27,323 nt of DNA from an uncultured Clostridia bacterium (GTDB lineage: Bacteria > Bacillota > Clostridia > TANB77 > CAG-508), in assembly GCA_947626205.1 (NCBI GenBank), contig CANQRO010000007.1:1-27323 (forward strand). Direction: 5' to 3'. The position numbers were made by a program, and so were the translations under genes. The notes under the pieces are model-generated. The model ran no database searches, had not been told where the DNA came from, and saw only the letters and a program-made list of their open reading frames with translations. Shown one piece after another: positions 8,011 through 14,482 of the stretch; the stretch's first letter is position 1; every line of letters starts with the position of its first letter.

Positions 8011-8090
8011 AAAAGAAGTATCATAAAAATGAAATAAACTCGAAAGTTAAACACTTTTTGGGTTTAGCTCAAAAAAAGATACTTTTTTTT
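8011..8090 (+). terminator. Terminator of the TPR gene
   Basis: An outer stem pairs AAAGAAGTATC (from 8012) with GATACTTTTTT (from 8078, one G-T wobble), ending in eight T (8083-8090). An inner imperfect hairpin pairs AGTTAAAC with GTTTAGCT (about 8045-8069). The structure begins 9 nt after the TPR stop codon. Confidence 0.6.
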
Positions 8091-8099
8091 CATAATTTA

Positions 8100-8128
8100 T
8101 TGCATAACAAAAATAGTTAGTATAGAAT
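8100..8128 (+). promoter_or_regulatory. Promoter for pgi
   Basis: TTGCAT (8100-8105), a 17-bp spacer and TAGAAT (8123-8128), about 35 bp ahead of the pgi start. Confidence 0.6.
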
Positions 8129-8162
8129 ATATATAATGTAAAAAGACAAAGGAGAATTTAAA

Positions 8163-9467
8163 ATGGGAAATATTAAAGTAGATTTTCAATATACTGGAAT
8201 ACCTATTGAAGAATTAATGGAATATAAAGAAAAAGTAAAAATCATACATAAAAAATTATATGAAAATTGTAATGATGAAAAAGAGTTTTTAGGTTGGCTA
8301 GAGTTACCTACTAACTATGATAAAGCAGAATTTAAAAGAATAAAAAGAGCCGCAGAAAAAATAAAAAAAGATTCAGATGTATTTTTATGCATAGGTATTG
8401 GTGGCTCTTACTTAGGGGCAAGAGCAGTTATAGAAGCATTAACGCATACTTTTTATAATTTCGGCAAGAGAAATACACCACAAATTTTATATGTAGGAAA
8501 CAACTTAAGTCCAAATTATATTAATGACGTAATAGATATAATAGGAAATAGAGATATATCTATTAATGTTATTTCTAAATCTGGAACGACAACTGAGCCA
8601 GCAATTAGTTTTAGAATTTTTAGAGAGTTTTTAGAGAATAAATATGGGATAGAAGAAGCTAGAAAAAGAATTTATGTTACAACAGATAAAGAAAAAGGAG
8701 CTTTAAAAACACTTGCAGATGAAGAAGAATATGAAACATTTGTTATTCCAGACAATGTTGGGGGAAGATATTCAGTATTAACAGCTGTAGGGTTATTACC
8801 AATTGCAGTAGCCGGAATTCAAATAGATAAATTAATGCTAGGTGCAAGAATTGCATCAGATAAGTATAAAGACGATAATTTAAAATATAATGAATGTTAT
8901 AAATATGCTGTTACAAGGAATATATTATATAAAAACAAAAAAGATATAGAAATTTTAGCAAATTACGAACCTAGTATGCATTATTTTACAGAATGGTGGA
9001 AACAACTATATGGAGAAAGTGAAGGAAAAAATAAAAAGGGAATTTTCCCAGCTGGAGTAGATTTTACAACAGATTTACATTCAATGGGACAATATATTCA
9101 ACAAGGAAGAAGAAATCTTTTTGAAACGGTAATTTGTATAGATAAACCTAATAGTGATATTACTATTAAATCTGATGAAGACAATTTAGATGGAATGAAT
9201 TTTGTAGCTGGAAAAACATTAGACTTTGTAAACAAAAAAGCAATGGAAGGAACTATAGAAGCTCATGTTTCTGGTGGAGTTCCTAATATAGTTATTCATA
9301 TGGAAGATTTAACTGAAGAAACATTGGGACAATTAATTTATTTCTTTGAGCTTGCATGTGCAATGTCTGGAAATATTTTAGGAGTAAATCCATTTAACCA
9401 ACCAGGTGTAGAAGAATATAAAAAGAATATGTTTCGCTTACTTGGAAAGCCAGGGTATAAAAAATAA
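8163..9467 (+). CDS. pgi: Glucose-6-phosphate isomerase
   Basis: Pgi interconverts glucose-6-phosphate and fructose-6-phosphate at the head of glycolysis and, in the other direction, supplies hexose for cell-wall precursors. Visible family motifs are GIGGSYLGARAV, the sugar-phosphate-binding SKSGTTTEP, the first PGI signature around DNVGGRYSVLTAVGLL, QQGRRNLFETV with the catalytic-region glutamate, and the C-terminal NPFNQPGVEEYKKNMF with the active-site lysine. At 434 residues it is slightly shorter than the roughly 450 of other Firmicutes but complete. AAAGGAG (8148-8154) is 8 nt before the ATG. A small membrane-protein gene follows after 20 nt and is probably co-transcribed. Confidence 0.96.
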   Translation: MGNIKVDFQYTGIPIEELMEYKEKVKIIHKKLYENCNDEKEFLGWLELPTNYDKAEFKRIKRAAEKIKKDSDVFLCIGIGGSYLGARAVIEALTHTFYNFGKRNTPQILYVGNNLSPNYINDVIDIIGNRDISINVISKSGTTTEPAISFRIFREFLENKYGIEEARKRIYVTTDKEKGALKTLADEEEYETFVIPDNVGGRYSVLTAVGLLPIAVAGIQIDKLMLGARIASDKYKDDNLKYNECYKYAVTRNILYKNKKDIEILANYEPSMHYFTEWWKQLYGESEGKNKKGIFPAGVDFTTDLHSMGQYIQQGRRNLFETVICIDKPNSDITIKSDEDNLDGMNFVAGKTLDFVNKKAMEGTIEAHVSGGVPNIVIHMEDLTEETLGQLIYFFELACAMSGNILGVNPFNQPGVEEYKKNMFRLLGKPGYKK

Positions 9468-9487
9468 AAGAAAGAAGTGATTAATAC

Positions 9488-9691
9488 ATGAAAATGAAAA
9501 TATACGATAAAGAAATATATCAAAAAGAACAATGGATAAAAAGTGTTCTTTTAGTAATTGGAATTTTTGTACTTGGATTTATAGTTGGATATTTCGTAAA
9601 TAATTTCGAAAAGCAAGATGAAGTTACAAAATTGCAAAAAGAAGTAAATAATTTGAAAAAAGAAATTAGTGTAGTAGCATGGAATGATTAA
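9488..9691 (+). CDS. Small single-pass membrane protein with a coiled-coil tail
   Basis: A 67-residue protein with one hydrophobic segment (about 18-38, containing GIFVLGFIVGYFV) and a heptad-like charged tail (about 42-61). I do not recognise a family. It lies 20 nt after pgi, with only a weak AAGAAGTGA-like ribosome binding site, so it probably depends on read-through transcription from pgi. The codon use and the clean helix-plus-coil layout make it more likely real than chance. Confidence 0.6.
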   Translation: MKMKIYDKEIYQKEQWIKSVLLVIGIFVLGFIVGYFVNNFEKQDEVTKLQKEVNNLKKEISVVAWND

Positions 9692-9714
9692 TAAAATACA
9701 ATTTAAAAAAGGTA

Positions 9715-9743
9715 TTGACATAAAGCAAGAATAATAGTATTAT
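9715..9743 (+). promoter_or_regulatory. Promoter for the T-box leader and thrS
   Basis: A perfect -35 box TTGACA (9715-9720), a 17-bp spacer and TATTAT (9738-9743). Transcription would start near 9750, just before the T-box leader. Confidence 0.75.
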
Positions 9744-9767
9744 ATATATATTAAAATATGTTAAAAA

Positions 9768-9990
9768 ACAAAAATGAGACAAAGTAAAAACAAGGTTACT
9801 TTAAGAGAGCAATTAGCCATAGGCTGTAAGCTAGTTGTAAGAAAACAGTTTTGAAAAACTACCTCATTTGTTTCTAGGGGAAAACTAGACGATGATTACG
9901 TTATAATCATAAATAGAGTTAAAAATTAGGGTGGAACCGTGTAAATATGCACCCCTAGGTATTAAGTAACAAAATACCTAGGGGTGTTTT
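9768..9990 (+). promoter_or_regulatory. Threonine T-box riboswitch controlling thrS
   Basis: The leader has the classic T-box parts. The stem I base pairs AAATGAG (9772-9778) with CTCATTT (9863-9869), and an AGTA/GAA-type loop leads to the specifier. The specifier triplet is read as ACU (9858-9860, followed by A); ACC at 9861-9863 is the alternative, and both are threonine codons. The T-box sequence AGGGTGGAACCGTG is at 9928-9941. The terminator is a perfect 14-bp stem, 9950-9963 with 9973-9986, followed by TTTT. Uncharged tRNA-Thr should bind the specifier and the TGGA bulge (9932-9935), favour the antiterminator and switch on thrS. The bulge predicts a tRNA ending UCCA, which is what the tRNA-Thr gene at 24962 encodes. 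Confidence 0.95.
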
Positions 9991-10012
9991 GTTACAAAAA
10001 GGAGGAAAAATT

Positions 10013-11920
10013 ATGTTAAAAATAACTTTAAAAGATGGCTCTATAAGAGAAATTGAGAAAGGAACATCAGTACTTGATCTTGCAAAAAGTATTAGTGAAG
10101 GACTTGCAAGAAATGCAACTTCAGCTGAAGTAAATGGAGAAATAAGGGATTTACGTTACATTTTAGAAGAAGATTCTAGTGTAAATATTTTAACTTTTGA
10201 CCAAGAAGATGGGAAAAAAGCATATTGGCATACAACAACTCACATAATGGCACAGGCTGTAAAACGTTTATATCCAGATACAAAATTAGGAATAGGACCA
10301 GCTATTGATAATGGATTTTATTATGATTTTAAGGTAGATAAACCTTTTGATGAAGAATCATTAAGTAAAATAGAAGAAGAGGCCAATAAAATTATAAAAG
10401 AAGACTTAGAAATTAAACGTTTTACTTTATCAAGAGAAGAAGCAATTAATTTAATGAAGAAAAATAAAGAAGAATATAAAGTTCAACTAATTGAAGAATT
10501 ACCAGAAGGGGAAGAAATTTCCTTTTATCAACAAGGAGAATATGTAGATCTTTGTGCAGGTCCACATTTATTAAGTACAGGAAAAGTAAAAGTAATGAAA
10601 ATATTATCAACTTCAGCTGCATATTGGAAAGGTGACCAAAATAATGATAGTATGCAAAGAATATATGGAATTTCATTTCCTAAGGCAAGCATGCTAGAGG
10701 AATACCTAAAGATGTTAGAAGAAGCAAAGAAAAGAGATCATAAAAAGTTAGGCAAAGAATTAGAATTATTTATGATTGCACCAGAAGGACCAGGTTTTCC
10801 ATTCTTTTTGCCAAAAGGAATGATATTAAGAAATACACTTGAAGATTTTTGGAGAAAAAAACATATTCAAAATGGATATCAAGAAATAAAAACACCTGTA
10901 ATCCTAAATGAAGAATTATGGCACCGTTCAGGACATTGGGATCATTATAAAGAAAATATGTATACAACTAAAATTGATGATGTAGATTATGCATTGAAAC
11001 CAATGAATTGTCCAGGAGGCATGCTAGTATATAAAAGCAAAATGCGTTCATATAAAGATTTACCACTAAGAATGGGAGAATTAGGGCTAGTTCACCGTCA
11101 TGAAAAATCTGGAGAATTAAATGGATTATTCCGTGTAAGATGTTTTACACAAGATGATGCACATATATTCTGCTTACCAGAACAAATTGAATCTGAAATT
11201 GTAAATTTAATGCATTTAATTAATGAAGTGTACAGTATGTTTGGATTTACGTATACAGTTGAATTATCAACAAGACCAGAAGATTCTATGGGTTCAGATG
11301 AAGTATGGGAATTAGCAGAAGAATCTTTAAAAAAGGCATTACAACACGAAAACATAGATTATCATATTAATGAGGGAGATGGAGCTTTCTATGGGCCTAA
11401 AATTGATTTCCATATTAAAGATTGTTTAGGTAGAGATTGGCAATGCGGAACAATTCAATTAGATTTTCAAATGCCAGAAAGATTTGATTTAACATATATA
11501 GGAGAAGATGGCGAAAGACATAGACCAGTTATGTTACATCGTGTTATTTTTGGTAGTATTGAAAGATTTATTGGTATTTTAATTGAACATTTTGCAGGTG
11601 CTTTTCCAACATGGCTTTCTCCTGTACAGGTAAAAATATTACCAATTACAGATAACAATATAGGATATGCAAATAAAATTAAAGAGGAACTTGAAAGACA
11701 TGAAATTCGTGTAGAAATTGATGATCGTAATGAAAAGATAGGCTATAAAATTCGTGAGGCACAAGTACAAAAAGTTCCTTATATGCTGGTTATAGGACAA
11801 AAAGAAATGGAAGATAATACCGTAGGAGTACGTTCTAGAAAAGACGGAGATATTGGAGCTAATTCATTAGAAGAATTTATAAATAATATAAAAGAAGAAA
11901 TTCAAAACTACTCTTTATAG
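10013..11920 (+). CDS. thrS: Threonyl-tRNA synthetase
   Basis: A class II synthetase that charges tRNA-Thr. In order it has an N-terminal TGS domain (about 1-60), an editing/SAD domain with H73 and H77 in HTTTHIMAQ, the catalytic core with the zinc cysteine C333 in MNCPGG and a motif 3 region around HRVIFGSIERFIG, and a C-terminal anticodon-binding domain. The 635 residues are the usual full length. ATG 10013 is preceded by AAAAAGGAGG (9996-10005) with 7 nt spacing. An upstream in-frame TTG at 9989 lies inside the T-box terminator tail and is not used. The gene is under T-box control, so expression should rise when threonyl-tRNA is low. No infC-rpmI-rplT operon follows, unlike in many bacteria. 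Confidence 0.97.
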   Translation: MLKITLKDGSIREIEKGTSVLDLAKSISEGLARNATSAEVNGEIRDLRYILEEDSSVNILTFDQEDGKKAYWHTTTHIMAQAVKRLYPDTKLGIGPAIDNGFYYDFKVDKPFDEESLSKIEEEANKIIKEDLEIKRFTLSREEAINLMKKNKEEYKVQLIEELPEGEEISFYQQGEYVDLCAGPHLLSTGKVKVMKILSTSAAYWKGDQNNDSMQRIYGISFPKASMLEEYLKMLEEAKKRDHKKLGKELELFMIAPEGPGFPFFLPKGMILRNTLEDFWRKKHIQNGYQEIKTPVILNEELWHRSGHWDHYKENMYTTKIDDVDYALKPMNCPGGMLVYKSKMRSYKDLPLRMGELGLVHRHEKSGELNGLFRVRCFTQDDAHIFCLPEQIESEIVNLMHLINEVYSMFGFTYTVELSTRPEDSMGSDEVWELAEESLKKALQHENIDYHINEGDGAFYGPKIDFHIKDCLGRDWQCGTIQLDFQMPERFDLTYIGEDGERHRPVMLHRVIFGSIERFIGILIEHFAGAFPTWLSPVQVKILPITDNNIGYANKIKEELERHEIRVEIDDRNEKIGYKIREAQVQKVPYMLVIGQKEMEDNTVGVRSRKDGDIGANSLEEFINNIKEEIQNYSL

Positions 11921-12039
11921 GTAAGTGCTAAGATACAAAAAGTATTATAGCATTGTACAATATAAATAATTTTGAAAATTTATATACACAAAATCTATTA
12001 TATAATTAAATCAATTTTTTTATACAAAGAGGAAAATCT

Positions 12040-12288
12040 ATGGAATAAAGAGTAGTAAGACCTTTTACAATGTAGAGATATTTTAAAGGAGCAAGATCAT
12101 TTGTAATTACACTAGCAGAACATAGTGAAAATGGAGAAAAATTAGTTGTTTATCGTTGTATGGATAACAATGATAAAACAAACCATAAAGATGGTATTTA
12201 TGCAAGACCATTCAAAAGTTTATGCTATCAAATGACTCCGTTATATTTGACAACTTTACATAATTATGATATAATTAATATAGTTTAA
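12040..12288 (+). pseudogene. Broken DUF1653-family gene
   Basis: Reading from ATG 12040 (AGAGGAAA ribosome binding site just upstream), the frame gives a DUF1653-like protein with two in-frame stops: TAA at 12046-12048 (codon 3) and TAG at 12073-12075 (codon 12). Between and after them the family signature is clear: RYFKGARSFVITLAEHSE, then NGEKLVVYRCMD and YARPF. DUF1653 proteins are small (about 70-90 residues) and of unknown function. The usual C-terminal end after the RP motif (a MF.SEV-type segment) is absent. Homology fades near 12225, and a consensus promoter starts at 12247, so the 3' end seems replaced by the next cassette. No alternative start could rescue the domain. In the roughly 120 bp between thrS and this gene I see only a weak hairpin (11926-11952). 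Confidence 0.8.
12247..12275 (+). promoter_or_regulatory. Full-consensus promoter for the 206-aa gene
   Basis: TTGACA (12247-12252), exactly 17 bp, then TATAAT (12270-12275), with TG one base before the -10 (extended -10). Both boxes match the consensus perfectly. It lies in the former 3' end of the DUF1653 pseudogene. Transcription would start near 12282, about 63 nt before the 206-aa gene. Confidence 0.8.
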
Positions 12289-12344
12289 AGGTCAAGAACC
12301 TGTTAAAACAAGTATATGCGATTAAACAAGGAGGAAAAATAACT

Positions 12345-12965
12345 ATGAGTAAAAGTATCGCAAAACAAGTATTGGCAATTGCCGAAAAAAAAGAGGCAGA
12401 ACGTCTCGAACCTATTAAAGAAGAATTTCTCGCTATAATGCGGAAAGAATTTCAAAAGTATGTAGATGCATGTAAGCCGTGGACTGCCATAAGTACTAAT
12501 GCTAGCACTAAATATTATATCTACAGCGAAATAGGAACTTTCAAAGATTTCGATCTTCATGACCTAGAAACAGTAGCTAGAAAGGTAGGATTTGAAATAA
12601 AATTCGAGGATGAAAAAAGAGAAGTCCACCTTTCAATTCCTGAATGGGTCAAAGGAAAGAAGCGGACTCAAGCTCAGCTGATGCTCTATTGGTCCAATAT
12701 AGAGATTAATAGAAAGATTAAATCTCGAAAAGAGTTGGCCCAAAGAATATCTAAGGAAGTATTAGAAAAACTGAAAAAAGGAGAGTTTGTAGTATATAAA
12801 GATTATGATTATTCTTATGGAATTAGCGTCGAAATGAGCTATTCGGATGTGAGCAACGAACTCATGTACGAAGTAAAAAGTTTTTTTGCAAAGAAGAAGA
12901 TCATTCCATTACGGAATATTAGAGTAGAATGTGGCGAATGGAAATTGGAGATTGCGAAAAACTGA
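12345..12965 (+). CDS. Unknown 206-aa protein, probably horizontally acquired
   Basis: A soluble, lysine- and glutamate-rich protein with no family I recognise. By eye it has two similar halves. Residues 1-100 run as a long helix, a strand (YYIYSEI), a helix (DLHDLETVARKVGF) and two strands (EIKFEDE, REVHLSIPE). Residues 110-206 repeat this as a long helix, a strand (GISVEMSY), a helix (NELMYEVKSFFAKK) and two strands (RNIRVE, EWKLEIAK). AAGGAGG (12328-12334) precedes the ATG by 10 nt. Base use differs from the neighbours: two 60-bp stretches I counted are 35-38% G+C against about 27% in a pgi stretch. It uses CTC, CGG and GCC codons rare around it, and it ends in the only TGA stop among the genes listed here. 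With its own consensus promoter and terminator it forms a compact independent cassette. Confidence 0.8.
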   Translation: MSKSIAKQVLAIAEKKEAERLEPIKEEFLAIMRKEFQKYVDACKPWTAISTNASTKYYIYSEIGTFKDFDLHDLETVARKVGFEIKFEDEKREVHLSIPEWVKGKKRTQAQLMLYWSNIEINRKIKSRKELAQRISKEVLEKLKKGEFVVYKDYDYSYGISVEMSYSDVSNELMYEVKSFFAKKKIIPLRNIRVECGEWKLEIAKN

Positions 12966-12976
12966 TAGGAGATATT

Positions 12977-13022
12977 CTGCGTAAGGAAACAGGGAGCAAA
13001 TTAGCTTCCTGTTTCCTTGCAG
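12977..13022 (+). terminator. Strong hairpin closing the 206-aa gene cassette
   Basis: A 15-bp stem with one G-T pair (AAGGAAACAGGGAGC at 12983-12997 with GCTTCCTGTTTCCTT at 13004-13018) closes a 6-nt loop, extended by CTGC/GCAG outside a 2-nt bulge. It starts 11 nt after the TGA stop. It is far more GC-rich than the other terminators of the window and lacks a clean U tract (TTATAT follows). Confidence 0.7.
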
Positions 13023-13086
13023 TTATATAAAGTAATGATTAAAGTTCTATAAATTTGTGCAAATAATTATTTTCTTTTGTTGAAGT

Positions 13087-13175
13087 ATATTTAACTTAAC
13101 CCTCTACTACTTTTGTAGTAAGGCGGGAGCTTAAATGGTTTTGGAGAGTTATAGCAACTCTCCTTCTTAATTTTT
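13087..13175. other. Two adjacent GC-richer hairpins, identity unknown
   Basis: Within a 605-bp stretch lacking an intact gene (12966-13570), TACTAC-TTTT-GTAGTA (13105-13120) is flanked by CCC and GGCGGG and by TTTAA (13090-13094) and TTAAA (13131-13135), so a longer folded element is possible. A second perfect hairpin, GGAGAGTT-ATAGC-AACTCTCC (13143-13163), follows and ends in a T-rich run. The pair could be the end of a decayed insertion sequence, a small structured RNA with a terminator, or a stray terminator. I cannot decide from this sequence. Confidence 0.4.
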
Positions 13176-13270
13176 ATATTATTAGCATGATACATAAAAA
13201 CTCGAATTGATGTATTTATTACAATGGATACTTTAAAGCACAAATAAATGGATTAATTATTAATTAGCCT

Positions 13271-13306
13271 AAAAAAATGAAGAATTAAAAAAAAATGAAG
13301 AATTAA
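13271..13306 (+). repeat. Two perfect 18-bp tandem copies
   Basis: The 18-bp unit AAAAAAATGAAGAATTAA occurs twice in a row (13271-13288 and 13289-13306). In the frame of the decayed open reading frame it reads KNEELK twice. Confidence 0.8.
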
Positions 13307-13485
13307 AATGGATTAATATAAATGACTTACCTTCTAATACTATTGATGATAGAGTTTAACGATACGGAACTATAAAAATAATATTAGATATAGTAAATAT
13401 GGTTGATAAATACAAATTACAATTTTTCGATAAATATACTTTATTGATAAAAAATGCATCATTAAGTAATAAAATTCAAAGTTAA
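13273..13485 (+). pseudogene. Possible decayed open reading frame
   Basis: One frame reads KNEELKKNEELKWINI and onward to a TAA at 13357-13359, then continues open from RYGTIKIILDIVNMVDKY to a stop at 13483-13485. The composition looks protein-like (charged, helical), and the frame resumes cleanly after the internal stop, which suggests a dead gene fragment. There is no start codon or ribosome binding site, and I do not recognise a family. It may instead be non-coding AT-rich sequence. Confidence 0.3.
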
Positions 13486-13507
13486 GAAAAAATTCATATA
13501 AAAAGGA

Positions 13508-13536
13508 TAGAAAAAATAGACGTTCTATGATACAAT
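13508..13536 (+). promoter_or_regulatory. Promoter for ftsY
   Basis: TAGAAA (13508-13513, 4/6 match), a 17-bp spacer and TACAAT (13531-13536) with an upstream TG (TGATACAAT, extended -10). It is about 35 bp ahead of the ftsY start. Confidence 0.5.
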
Positions 13537-13570
13537 ATAAACATTAATAGAAAGAGGGGTATTTTCTTAA

Positions 13571-14473
13571 GTGGGATTTTTTGATAAATTAAAGCAAGGA
13601 TTAAGTAAAACAAAAGATTCTTTAGACGAAAAAATGAATAATGCTTTTAGCATATTTCGTAAAGTAGATGAGGATCTATTAGAAGAACTAGAAGAAATAC
13701 TAATAATGTCTGATGTAGGAATGGATACATCAATTAATATAATTTCTAAATTACGTTCTAAAATAAAAAAAGAAAATATTAAAGATGTTGAAGAAGTAAA
13801 AAGTGCATTAAGGGAAGAAATGCAAAATATATTAAATTTAAATAGCAATTTAAATCTAGAAACAAAGCCATCTGTTATTTTAATAGTAGGAGTAAATGGT
13901 GTTGGAAAAACAACTTCAATTGGGAAAATAGCAAATAGATTAAAAAAAGATGGAAAAGAAGTAGTGATTGCTGCAGCAGATACATTCCGAGCTGCAGCGG
14001 TAGAACAACTAGAAATATGGGCTAAACGCGCAGATTGTGAATTAATAAAAAAAGAAGAGGGAACTGATCCTGCTGCAGTAGTATATGAAGCTATCCAAAA
14101 AACTAAGAGTAATAATGCAGATGTTTTAATATGTGATACAGCTGGACGTTTACATAATAAAAAGTATTTAATGGATGAACTTGCAAAAATAGAAAGAGTA
14201 ATAGAAAAAGAATTGCCTGATGCTTCAAAAGAGGTATTGATAGTTTTAGATGCGACAACAGGACAAAATGCTATTACTCAGGTAAAAGCATTTTCTGAAA
14301 CAACACCTATAACAGGAATTGTTTTAACTAAGTTAGATGGTACTGCAAAAGGTGGAGTTATTTTTGGAATTGTAGACGAAAATAAAATACCTATAAAATT
14401 TATTGGTGTTGGTGAACAAATAGATGATATGGAAGTCTTTAATAAAGAGGACTTTGTAAAAGCAATATTATAG
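13571..14473 (+). CDS. ftsY: Signal recognition particle receptor FtsY
   Basis: FtsY is the membrane-associated GTPase that receives SRP-ribosome complexes and delivers nascent membrane proteins to SecYEG. The short N-terminus (GFFDKLKQGLSKTK) begins the amphipathic membrane-targeting part without the long acidic A domain of enterobacteria. The NG domain follows: P-loop GVNGVGKTT (107-115), DTFRAAA, DTAGR, TKLDG and the closing GVGEQ. The 300 residues are typical of Firmicutes. The GTG start at 13571 has AGAGGGGT (13553-13560) upstream and gives the expected N-terminus. The UPF0182 gene follows after 9 nt. Confidence 0.96.
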   Translation: MGFFDKLKQGLSKTKDSLDEKMNNAFSIFRKVDEDLLEELEEILIMSDVGMDTSINIISKLRSKIKKENIKDVEEVKSALREEMQNILNLNSNLNLETKPSVILIVGVNGVGKTTSIGKIANRLKKDGKEVVIAAADTFRAAAVEQLEIWAKRADCELIKKEEGTDPAAVVYEAIQKTKSNNADVLICDTAGRLHNKKYLMDELAKIERVIEKELPDASKEVLIVLDATTGQNAITQVKAFSETTPITGIVLTKLDGTAKGGVIFGIVDENKIPIKFIGVGEQIDDMEVFNKEDFVKAIL

Positions 14474-14482
14474 GGAGGAAGT

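Noticed and set aside
9989..10012. Upstream TTG start of thrS
   Set aside because: It lies in the T tract of the T-box terminator and precedes the AGGAGG that serves ATG 10013.
12040..12100. Stop-codon recoding (TAA/TAG read as an amino acid) in the DUF1653 gene
   Set aside because: TAA and TAG end nearly all other genes in the window, so recoding is not plausible.
12303..12560. 85-aa minus-strand open frame overlapping the 206-aa gene
   Set aside because: It has no ribosome binding site and is antisense to a gene with full expression signals.
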